Of a stretch of DNA of 52,050 nt, positions 8,554 through 14,831 are shown piece by piece; the first letter of the stretch is position 1; every line of letters begins with the position of its first letter. The position numbers and the translations under genes were made by a program. The notes under the pieces are model-generated. The model saw only the letters and a list, made by a program, of their open reading frames with translations. It did no database searches and was not told where the DNA came from. The stretch is from Candidatus Tidjanibacter gallistercoris (GTDB lineage Bacteria > Bacteroidota > Bacteroidia > Bacteroidales > Rikenellaceae): the NCBI GenBank assembly GCA_019114205.1, contig DXFY01000062.1, positions 1 to 52,050 of the forward strand. The letters run 5' to 3'.

Positions 8554-9018
8554 ATGTTCCGAAAACGTACTACCCTGTTCCGTATCGTATTGTCGCTGCT
8601 CGTGTCGCAAACGGCATGCGACCCGTTCGGATGGATTGACACGACAAAAGACTCCCACCCGGAACGCTGCGACATCGTCTGGCTGCTGCGCAACGACAGC
8701 GGGCGGGCGCTCTCGTTCGAGTTCGCCGATTTCGGACTGCATCTCCTCCCGGCAGGCCAGAGTACCGAAATCATGTGCACCGCCGTCCGGGGCTCGGACG
8801 TAGAGAAGAGTTTTTACGCGGTTTTCGACTACCGTCCCTTGTCGCATCCGCTTTCGGTTTATATCGATGCAGACTCCGCCCCCGCCAAAGTATGGACGCT
8901 TCGGGAACGGAACGAACCGGGCAAACAGTTCTACAATCGGGATTCGTGGACTTTCGACCGGGCCGGTGCAGAGACGGCGGTGTGGACGTTCACCGTCACC
9001 GCAGCAGACCTCGAATAG
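8554..9018 (+). CDS. Small lipoprotein of unknown function (second of a tandem pair)
   Basis: The 154-residue protein has a signal peptide ending at C22 (RIVLSLLVSQTAC) and a mature domain opening DPFGWIDTTKDSHPERCD. It has the same layout as its upstream neighbour: a WLLRNDSGRALSFEF strand matching WMLLNDTDTVLYFAF, a central HPLSVYID strand, then KVWTLRERNEPGKQFYNRDSW and a final WTFTVTAADLE. The repeated asparagine-aspartate after the first strand and the PG(R/K)QF motif look like conserved beta-sandwich features, but no named family is claimed. It starts 12 bases after its neighbour, so the pair is surely co-transcribed. Confidence 0.8.
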   Translation: MFRKRTTLFRIVLSLLVSQTACDPFGWIDTTKDSHPERCDIVWLLRNDSGRALSFEFADFGLHLLPAGQSTEIMCTAVRGSDVEKSFYAVFDYRPLSHPLSVYIDADSAPAKVWTLRERNEPGKQFYNRDSWTFDRAGAETAVWTFTVTAADLE

Positions 9019-9044
9019 CGCCTCCGGGCATTCCGCCAACGCCG

Positions 9045-9068
9045 TGCGGCGGGCAGGTATTCCGCCCG
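9045..9068 (+). repeat. Second copy of a 24-base direct repeat (first copy 7972-7995)
   Basis: Bases 9045-9068 match 7972-7995 at 23 of 24 positions (G to A at 9059). The first copy is the loop plus 3' arm of the aspS terminator. The second lies 26 bases past the lipoprotein pair and lacks both the matching 5' arm and the T run. The repeats bracket the two lipoprotein genes exactly. Confidence 0.8.
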
Positions 9069-9219
9069 CATCGCTCATAATAGCTACCGGAACCGGCGGC
9101 AGCTACCGATTATCAGGTAAATATGCCGTCGGAACGCACACCGCCGCGAACGGTTGCTTACCTTTACGGCCGAGCGACCGCTCCGTACCGCGATACGAAG
9201 AAGGCGGATGCGCAGGATT

Positions 9220-9864
9220 ATGGAAAAAAAGAACTTCATCGACGCACTGTTACAGCACACACGCCGTCCGGACGGCTTTTTCGGACGGATGATGCTGCGC
9301 GGCATGAACAACGGTCATGCGCCGCTCGCACGCTGGGGACTGGCACATATCGACTGGCAGCCGCACTGGAGCGTGCTCGACATCGGCTGCGGCGGCGGAG
9401 CCACGCTGCTGCGCCTGCTGGAACGCTGCCCGGACGGAATGGTATGCGGTGTGGATGCCTCGCCCGAAAGCGCGGCATTTTCCCGCCGGAAAACCGCGAA
9501 GTACGCCGGACGGTGCAGCGTGGAACAGGCCACGGCCGACGACCTTCCTTACGGCGACAGGGCATTCGACGCCGTCACCGCATTCGAGACCGTCTATTTC
9601 TGGGAAGACCTGCCCCGCACCTTCGGCGAGGTGGCACGCGTGCTGAAACCCGGCGGCATTTTCCTCATCTGCTGCGAGATGAGCAATCCGGAAAACAGGA
9701 CATGGAGCGACCGCATCGAAGGTATGACCATCCATGCTCCCGAAACCCTGGCCGCACTGGCACGGGAAGCGGGATTCACCGACATCGCCATAGACCGCGG
9801 CAGGCGGGAACATTGCTGCATAACGGCCCGCATTCCTGCCCGGCAATCCGGAACGACGGATTAG
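9220..9864 (+). CDS. Class I SAM-dependent methyltransferase
   Basis: The 214-residue protein is a Methyltransf_11-type enzyme. Motif I is VLDIGCGGGATLLRLL (about residues 50-65), followed by the acidic VCGVDAS. The post-I region is EQATADDLPYGDRAFDAVTA and motif III is VARVLKPGGIFLICCE. This layout is typical of small-molecule or lipid methyltransferases (UbiE-like), but no substrate-specific motif is recognisable. An upstream ATG at 9154 would add an arginine-rich tail that does not resemble the family, so MEKKNF at 9220 was chosen. It faces the PABA operon tail to tail. Confidence 0.85.
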   Translation: MEKKNFIDALLQHTRRPDGFFGRMMLRGMNNGHAPLARWGLAHIDWQPHWSVLDIGCGGGATLLRLLERCPDGMVCGVDASPESAAFSRRKTAKYAGRCSVEQATADDLPYGDRAFDAVTAFETVYFWEDLPRTFGEVARVLKPGGIFLICCEMSNPENRTWSDRIEGMTIHAPETLAALAREAGFTDIAIDRGRREHCCITARIPARQSGTTD

Positions 9865-9899
9865 AACGGTCGCACGCACATGCGTCCGCCGGACACATG

Positions 9900-10496
9900 T
9901 TATATCCGTACCGCATCCACGGGTAGGCGGATGCCATCGTCGAGTCCCATCATGGCATTTACCAGCCACAGCCAGGCATAATGCTTCAAATCCTCCACCC
10001 GGACGGGCCGGGCCGTCACACGACCGCTGCACAGCAGCTCCGCCCGTCTCGTGCCGGCCAGCAGGGGCCGGTCGGGCGTATAGAGCCCCGACGCATCACC
10101 GAGCACGATATTGGAAAAGGAAGTATCGGTCAGGTAGCCGTCCCGTGCGATGATGACCTCGTCGCACCCGGACGCCTTCCGCAGCCGCTCCAATTCGCTC
10201 CGGTCGGCATACTTGTACGTATAGTCGAGCCCGTCGGCACGCACGACGGCGATGCTGTCTATATGCCGGACGGTATAGGGCTCGAATTCCACGCCGCGCA
10301 CGGCATCGTCGTACAGCACGCGGCATTTCACGATTCCCGTACGCATCCCTGCCGGAACCCCGTCCGGAAGACGGGCGCCCGCACGGCTGCCGAAGAAACG
10401 CTCCATCGTGGCGGCCATCCGCTCCAGATGCGGGCCCGGACGGCAGAACCGACCGTCCGACACCCGGAGGACTTCGGAAAAAAGCGGCTTCTTCAT
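9900..10496 (-). CDS. pabC: Aminotransferase class IV, probable 4-amino-4-deoxychorismate lyase
   Basis: The 198-residue protein is a PLP enzyme of fold type IV. It opens MKKPLFSEVLRVSDGRF and has the conserved tyrosine/lysine stretch DYTYKYADR, where the lysine in YKY would bind PLP. The glutamate/threonine region is DEVIIARDGYLTDTSFSNIVL, and LLAGTRR follows. Its place as third gene after pabA and pabB points to 4-amino-4-deoxychorismate lyase, which releases p-aminobenzoate for folate. It is shorter than E. coli PabC (about 270), as is common for Bacteroidetes forms. The start at 10496 overlaps the pabB stop in an ATGA, so translation is probably coupled. Confidence 0.85.
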   Translation of the reverse strand: MKKPLFSEVLRVSDGRFCRPGPHLERMAATMERFFGSRAGARLPDGVPAGMRTGIVKCRVLYDDAVRGVEFEPYTVRHIDSIAVVRADGLDYTYKYADRSELERLRKASGCDEVIIARDGYLTDTSFSNIVLGDASGLYTPDRPLLAGTRRAELLCSGRVTARPVRVEDLKHYAWLWLVNAMMGLDDGIRLPVDAVRI

Positions 10497-11476
10497 CGGA
10501 AAGGCAGATAGATTTTTTCGATACATTCCAAATATTCCGAACGGCAGTCGCTGCGGGCCGTAATTCCTCCGCCGCTGCGGAAATAAAGCCGTCCGTCCTC
10601 CTCTTCGATGAAACGTATCAGCACGGCACTGTCGAGTTCGTGCCCGTCGAAATAGCCGAACACGCCCGTATAATATCCGCGCGGCCCGCCCTCCGCCTCC
10701 CGGATGATGCGGAGCGTGGAAGACTTGGGCGCCCCCGAAACCGAACCGGCGGGAAGCATGTCGAAAAGAATGTCGCCCATGCGTGCCCCGTATCCCTGCG
10801 GCAGGTTTCCGACAATCTCGGAACTCACCTGCAAAATATCGCCCCGGCGTGCGGCGATGCGGTCGATGTAGCGGAACCGCTCCACGTGCACTCCCTCGGC
10901 ATGGATGCTCAGGTCATTCCGCAGCAAGTCCACGATGGTATTGTGTTCGGCGGTCTCCTTCGCATCGGCCAGGATTTTCCGCCACGCATCGGGCACTGCG
11001 GCGGCAATGGTTCCCTTCATCGGATTGGTGGAGATGCGCCCGTCGGCTATCCGCACGAACCGTTCCGGAGAGAAGCACACGAAACGCCCCGGTACGTACA
11101 GCAGGTAGGGCGCCTCGGCCCGCCGGAAAATCGCCTCCAGCGTCAGACCAGCCGTCACCGGAGTCCGTATCGTCAGGTTCGTAAGGAACGAATCGCCGCG
11201 CAGCAGGCCGCGTCGCACCACCCCGAAACGCCGGGCATACGCATCGTACTCCATCGGCCGTGCCTCCAGAACGGCATCCGCCTCCCGTACCGCCCCGACC
11301 GCAGCGGGCCTGTTCCCCACTCCGTTTACCGAAAACAGTACTTCCGTCCGGGCCAGCGGCTCTCCGACGAAGATACCCTCCTCCATCTCGAAATCGACGG
11401 CGAAAAGGAACGGCTTCCGCTCCCCGCCCCAGACGTTCATCCTGCGTCTTACGGTATCGGCATCGAAAAAGCACAT
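10493..11476 (-). CDS. pabB: Aminodeoxychorismate synthase component I
   Basis: The 327-residue protein is a chorismate-binding enzyme that aminates chorismate with ammonia from PabA. Key family blocks are ISTNPMKGTI (the PIKGT-type block; PabB normally uses a lysine here), AEHNTIVDLLRNDLS, GSVSGAPKSSTLRII and FRSGGGITARSD near the end. It is shorter than E. coli PabB because the N-terminal regulatory portion is trimmed, which is usual in this phylum. MCFFDADT at 11476 was chosen over 11521. It overlaps the end of pabA by 28 bases, and its own stop overlaps pabC, so the three genes form one tightly packed operon. Confidence 0.92.
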   Translation of the reverse strand: MCFFDADTVRRRMNVWGGERKPFLFAVDFEMEEGIFVGEPLARTEVLFSVNGVGNRPAAVGAVREADAVLEARPMEYDAYARRFGVVRRGLLRGDSFLTNLTIRTPVTAGLTLEAIFRRAEAPYLLYVPGRFVCFSPERFVRIADGRISTNPMKGTIAAAVPDAWRKILADAKETAEHNTIVDLLRNDLSIHAEGVHVERFRYIDRIAARRGDILQVSSEIVGNLPQGYGARMGDILFDMLPAGSVSGAPKSSTLRIIREAEGGPRGYYTGVFGYFDGHELDSAVLIRFIEEEDGRLYFRSGGGITARSDCRSEYLECIEKIYLPFR

Positions 11477-12054
11477 GCGCTGCGACCTTTTAAAAAATTT
11501 TCCAAAATGATTTTCCCGCACGGCGTCATGATGGATTCCGGATGGAACTGTACCCCGTGCACGTCGTACACACGGTGCGAAAGCGCCATCACGGTTCCCG
11601 CCTCATCGCGGGCCGTCACTTCGAGGCAGTCGGGAATCGTCGCCCCGTCCACCGCCCACGAATGGTAACGACCGACCTCTATCCGGTCTGCAAGTCCCCG
11701 GAACGGATAAGGATGCGCGAGCAGTTCGACCGAAGAACAGACGCCGTGAAACACTTCCGGCATGTTGAAGAGCCGGGCCCCGAAAAACTCCGCGATGGCA
11801 TGGTGGCCGAGACACACCCCCAGCACGGGCCGCACCGGTGCGCAGCGGCCCACGAAGCCGAGCAGCCCGCCCGCTTCGGACGGAATGCCCGGACCGGGCG
11901 AAAGAACGATGCGGTCGTAATCGGTCGCTTCCACCCCGTCGAGCCGGTCGTTCTTCACCACATGCACGCGGCCGGCCGGGCCGCACAGCTCCCGGAGCAT
12001 GTGCAGCAGGTTGAACGTGAACGAATCGTAATTGTCGATAAGCAGAACTTCCAT
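11449..12054 (-). CDS. pabA: Aminodeoxychorismate/anthranilate synthase component II (class I glutamine amidotransferase)
   Basis: The 201-residue protein begins MEVLLIDNYDSFTFNL, the canonical TrpG/PabA N-terminus. It has the oxyanion motif LSPGPGIPSEAG, the nucleophile elbow GVCLGHHAIAE with the catalytic cysteine near residue 82, and the His-Glu of the triad in VQFHPESIMT. Most relatives have GVCLGHQ at the elbow, whereas this one has GHH. It hydrolyses glutamine and channels ammonia to PabB. The upstream reading frame is open but shows no similarity, so the start is ATG 12052-12054. Confidence 0.93.
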   Translation of the reverse strand: MEVLLIDNYDSFTFNLLHMLRELCGPAGRVHVVKNDRLDGVEATDYDRIVLSPGPGIPSEAGGLLGFVGRCAPVRPVLGVCLGHHAIAEFFGARLFNMPEVFHGVCSSVELLAHPYPFRGLADRIEVGRYHSWAVDGATIPDCLEVTARDEAGTVMALSHRVYDVHGVQFHPESIMTPCGKIILENFLKGRSACAFSMPIP

Positions 12055-12290
12055 ACCGGTCGGAATTATCCCGTGCAGGAAGTGCGAAGTTAATACAAAT
12101 CGGGAAGCCCGCCGCACCTCCGCCAGCAGACCGGTAAAAAAACGTCCGCATACCGCACGGCAAACGAACGCATGCAGCCGGAAGCGGCCCCGTTCCGCTC
12201 CGCCCCCTTCACGCCTGCACCGTCCGCCCCGTAATGCTACCCCGGCAGGTTCTAAAAGCCGCACCGGTATGCAAAACCCGGCCCGCACCA

Positions 12291-12323
12291 AAAGGAACAG
12301 GCAGCCCGTAAAGGACTGCCTGT
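12291..12323 (-). terminator. Probable intrinsic terminator after the Dps-like gene
   Basis: On the minus strand an 8-bp stem (ACAGGCAG with CTGCCTGT, 12297-12323) is followed by TCCTTTTGG, a short T-rich tail. It lies about 20 bases past the stop at 12343. Confidence 0.55.
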
Positions 12324-12342
12324 CGTTCCTGCGGCCGTAGCG

Positions 12343-12750
12343 TTACTGCAACCGTTTCAGCCTGTAAAGCAACTGTTGTATCGCCTCCTGGTAATCGTCG
12401 AGGATGGCCGTGGAGAAATCCTCGTCGAACATTTCCCGCTGTTCGTCCACGTATTTGAAGAATTTTTCACAGTGCGTTTCGATATTGCGCGGCGCGTTGG
12501 TCTGCGGTATCACCACCTCGATGTCGCCCTGCATCGCATAGGTCGTCTCCACGATACGGTCGAGCGCATCGGAAAGCGTTGCCAACGCCTCGTCGAGCGC
12601 CATGTGCTGTGCATAGCTTCCGGGGCCGCTCACATGCCAGTGAAAAAGTTTCAAACTGTTGTTGAAAGAGTACATGTCTCCGAAGAAACGCCCGTAATCC
12701 GAACCGGTACGCGTCCGTTTCTGTTCTTTCGTTTTGGTAGCCGTTGCCAT
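12343..12750 (-). CDS. Small helical protein, Dps/ferritin-like (DUF5856-type)
   Basis: The 135-residue all-helical protein has a basic N-terminus (MATATKTKEQKRTRTG). The first helix has the motif SLKLFHWHVSGPGSYAQHMALDEA, which closely recalls the Dps ferroxidase helix (LHWNVKGPNFFALHELFDE). A following LDRIVETTYAM and an acidic C-terminal helix complete the bundle. The histidines and aspartate in that first helix are where Dps binds iron. The protein is shorter than Dps (about 150-160) and may lack the last helix. Similar small proteins are annotated as DUF5856 in Bacteroidetes. I am moderately sure of that name and unsure of iron binding. Confidence 0.7.
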   Translation of the reverse strand: MATATKTKEQKRTRTGSDYGRFFGDMYSFNNSLKLFHWHVSGPGSYAQHMALDEALATLSDALDRIVETTYAMQGDIEVVIPQTNAPRNIETHCEKFFKYVDEQREMFDEDFSTAILDDYQEAIQQLLYRLKRLQ

Positions 12751-12879
12751 AGTTATACAAGTATTTAAGGTTATCCTGTCCCTGCCGTGAAGGACACGGC
12801 ATGCCTTACGCTACTGCCATAACTATGCCAAACCCGTTCCGGGAGCCACCGCAATTCATCGCGGCAGGCCGTCCGCGCG

Positions 12880-13788
12880 CTACTCGTACACCACCGCAGT
12901 ACGGATACGGCGGCCGCCGGTCGGTTCCCAGCGGGGACCTTCCAGAAGCATGCCGATTACCTCCCTGTTGATTTCAGTGGAAATACCGCTGACAATCCGT
13001 ATCGAGGACGGGACACCCGCCTCGTTCACCCGGAATTCGGCCACTACCCGGCCCCGTGCCGGCGTTCCGTCCGCCAACGTCGTCCGCCTGCGGTTGCGGC
13101 GGACATACTCTTCGAACGCCGGATACACCACCGTGTCCGCTTCGCTCGCTTCCGACGGCAGGGAAGGTTCCGCTTCCACCGCACGCGCCGCCCCCGACGC
13201 GGCCCGTTCCGCCCCGGCAGCCGGCGCAGGCATCGGTACGGCCTCCGCCCGTTCTTCCGTGGCCGGGACAATCCGGGAAGCCTCCGCCGAACCGTTCGCC
13301 GCAGGAACCGGCAAAGCCCGCACGGATACATCAGGTACCGCTTCCTTTCGCTGCGGCGCAGCAGCTGCTGTCGGTGTCGGTGTCGGTGCCGCCGCAACTG
13401 CCACTGCATGCTGCTCCGCACCGGCATCCGGTTCCCGAAGAACGGGCGGCACGGCTTCCGGTACGACCGTCTGCGCAATTCCCTCCGCGGGGAGCGTTTC
13501 CACCGGCCGGCCGAGGTACCACACCGTACCGGCCGCCACGACGACCGCAGCCGCAGCACTCCACGCCAACAGCCGCATCCGCCGGCCCCTGCCGGGATGC
13601 CGGCGCGGACGGGACGCCTGTTCCTCCACCCGCTGGCGCAGCTCGGCCAGCCGGTCGGCATGCGCACCGTAAACCGTGTCGTACCCCTCGATGGCGTCCG
13701 CAAGGAACGGGTCGGCCATGGCCTCCCGTTCGATACGGTTGGCCTCCCGCCCGCGGCGGCTTCCGAATATGTAATCAGTCAGTTTCAT
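12880..13788 (-). CDS. Anti-sigma/TonB-like single-pass membrane protein
   Basis: The 302-residue protein has three parts. The N-terminal cytoplasmic segment (1-70) includes NRIEREAMADPFLADAIEGYD, a motif common in Bacteroidetes anti-sigma-type proteins partnered with ECF sigma factors. One membrane helix follows (72-92, LLAWSAAAAVVVAAGTVWYL). A 125-residue Ala/Pro/Glu-rich linker then leads to a C-terminal TonB-like domain (about 225-302, with VVAEFRVNEAGVPSSIRIVSG and RWEPTGGRRIRTAVVY). The start overlaps the ECF sigma stop by 14 bases, which supports a sigma/anti-sigma pair. The periplasmic TonB fold could sense or contact an outer-membrane partner. That role is inference. Confidence 0.8.
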   Translation of the reverse strand: MKLTDYIFGSRRGREANRIEREAMADPFLADAIEGYDTVYGAHADRLAELRQRVEEQASRPRRHPGRGRRMRLLAWSAAAAVVVAAGTVWYLGRPVETLPAEGIAQTVVPEAVPPVLREPDAGAEQHAVAVAAAPTPTPTAAAAPQRKEAVPDVSVRALPVPAANGSAEASRIVPATEERAEAVPMPAPAAGAERAASGAARAVEAEPSLPSEASEADTVVYPAFEEYVRRNRRRTTLADGTPARGRVVAEFRVNEAGVPSSIRIVSGISTEINREVIGMLLEGPRWEPTGGRRIRTAVVYE

Positions 13789-14350
13789 CGGTCTCTCTTT
13801 CCATGCAAAGTCTGAGATTGCGCTTCCCGTTTTGCAGGAAACTCTTGACGCTCTTCACCGGATACAGCGTTTCGGCGGATATATCGGCATACGACTTGTC
13901 CGCATAGAAAAATTTGTCGATACATTCCCGCTGCTTCTCCGGCAGCTTCTCCAGACAGCGTTCGAGCGCTGCGAGCCGCTCCTCGTCGTCCCGTTCATGC
14001 AACAGATGCACGAGCGGCGCATATTCCATAACCCGCTCCGCATCCTCGACGGGCACCTCCCGCCCGCGGCGGCGCAGCTTCTGGAGGCAATGGTTCCTGA
14101 CCAGCGTATAGAGCCAGGGGCGGAACCGACCGATTTCGTAGCGCCCCACCTTTACGGTCAGTTCCTCGAAAATATCCATTACGGCGTCACCGGCATCCGC
14201 CGGACTGTGCAGGTACCTGAGACACACGCCGTAGACCATCGGCAGGTAACGCTCATAAAGCTGTCCCAAATACCGGTTCGTCCCGTCCTGCGCATGCAGG
14301 GCGAGCAACTGTCCGTCGTCCGGCATCCCGTCGTCGCAATCCCGTTCCAT
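13775..14350 (-). CDS. ECF-type RNA polymerase sigma factor
   Basis: The 191-residue protein has sigma region 2 (YLPMVYGVCLRYLHSPADAGDAVMDIFEELTVKV, with WLYTLVRNHCLQKLR just after) and region 4 (LEKLPEKQRECIDKFFYADKSYADIS). Region 1.1 and region 3 are absent, as in ECF factors. It probably directs RNA polymerase to a small regulon controlled by the overlapping membrane protein downstream. MERDCDDG (14350) was chosen because the longer frame from 14425 would read through the promoter and hairpin. The divergent lipoprotein block at 14464-17561 is a candidate target, but its own promoter looks like the housekeeping type. Confidence 0.9.
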   Translation of the reverse strand: MERDCDDGMPDDGQLLALHAQDGTNRYLGQLYERYLPMVYGVCLRYLHSPADAGDAVMDIFEELTVKVGRYEIGRFRPWLYTLVRNHCLQKLRRRGREVPVEDAERVMEYAPLVHLLHERDDEERLAALERCLEKLPEKQRECIDKFFYADKSYADISAETLYPVKSVKSFLQNGKRNLRLCMERETDETD

Positions 14351-14360
14351 CGTTTCTTTC

Positions 14361-14380
14361 GCACCGCCTTTCTGCGGTGC
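14361..14380 (-). repeat. Perfect inverted repeat in the sigma-factor 5' leader
   Basis: GCACCGC and GCGGTGC (7 bp each, 6-base loop) lie between the -7 element and the ATG, 10 bases before the start codon. As RNA this would be a stable hairpin next to the ribosome site. As DNA it could be an operator. Confidence 0.7.
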
Positions 14381-14384
14381 GTCA

Positions 14385-14392
14385 CAAATATA
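14385..14392 (-). promoter_or_regulatory. -7 element of the sigma-factor operon
   Basis: TATATTTG (complement of 14385-14392) fits TAnnTTTG. No TTG occurs 19-21 bases upstream, where a T-rich run lies instead, so the promoter may be weak or activator-dependent. Confidence 0.5.
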
Positions 14393-14463
14393 ATCATTCC
14401 CGGTTAAAAAAGCCGCTGCGGACATATTCCCGACGCAATGCTTTCATTTTTCCGCATATATTA

Positions 14464-14493
14464 TTGTCGAATAAAAAAATATAGTTATATTTG
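14464..14493 (+). promoter_or_regulatory. Consensus promoter of the micropeptide/surface lipoprotein unit
   Basis: TTG (14464-14466), 19 bases, then TATATTTG (14486-14493), set in very AT-rich DNA. It is divergent from the sigma-factor operon, about 70 bases from its -7 element. The transcript would carry a leader of about 150 bases before the ATG at 14651. Confidence 0.85.
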
Positions 14494-14499
14494 TTCATA

Positions 14500-14650
14500 G
14501 CTATTCCTCCCAAAAGCCTGTGAAATGCCCTTAGAGGAAACTCTGAGGCTTATATAGTCGGATAAAGTACCACGGCATCGATTAAGGCCGAAAGGAAGAA
14601 CGGTACGGTTTTACAAATTCACTTTTTTATAACCTTTAATATTAACCATC
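14500..14650 (+). ncRNA. Candidate structured 5' leader
   Basis: The leader contains a 7-bp hairpin closed by a GNRA loop (CTTAGAG-GAAA-CTCTGAG, 14530-14547) and an outer AAGC/GCTT helix (14514-14517 with 14548-14551). There is a 5-bp helix GTACC/GGTAC (14567-14571 with 14602-14606) enclosing CGGC/GCCG (14573-14576 with 14587-14590). A possible pseudoknot pairs ATGCC (14525-14529) with GGCAT (14574-14578). It does not match any riboswitch class I can name. A second short T-rich run follows at about 14623-14628. This could be a cis-regulatory RNA or simply a stable leader. Confidence 0.4.
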
Positions 14651-14809
14651 ATGAAGAAAGAGTATCAGAAAGGGAAATTCCCTTATGCAAGCCCTTCGAT
14701 TGAGACATCCGATTTCGCAGTCGAAAGCGGCATCGCCGTCTCCTTCACCGGAGAACCGGACCAGACGGCAATAGACTTCACCGTAATAGGCTCATGGGAA
14801 GCCGAGTAA
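14651..14809 (+). CDS. 52-residue peptide, Bacteroidetes short-peptide type
   Basis: The ORF runs from ATG 14651 to TAA 14807-14809 and starts MKKEYQKGKFPYASPSIE. It continues through SDFAVESGIAVSFTG to a C-terminal DFTVIGSWEAE. The pattern of lysines, an aromatic, P-x-I/L-E, then a hydrophobic 'E-x-GIA' stretch resembles the short orphan peptides that Bacteroidales encode next to surface lipoproteins and secreted proteins. It has no signal peptide or transmembrane segment. It lies between a consensus promoter and the large lipoprotein (22 bases downstream) on the same strand, so it is expected to be translated from the same mRNA. The function is unknown. Confidence 0.65.
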   Translation: MKKEYQKGKFPYASPSIETSDFAVESGIAVSFTGEPDQTAIDFTVIGSWEAE

Positions 14810-14831
14810 CCCACTAAAACAACTTTGACTT

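Noticed and set aside
14551..14590. TATATAGTCG resembling the S element of group I introns
   Set aside because: No matching R, P or Q elements in the right order, and no split exon.
14567..14606. Resemblance of GGCCGAAAGGAAGAAC to the SRP RNA helix 8 motif
   Set aside because: The asymmetric loop and flanking bases of SRP RNA (CAGG ... AGCAG) are absent, so it is not an SRP RNA gene.
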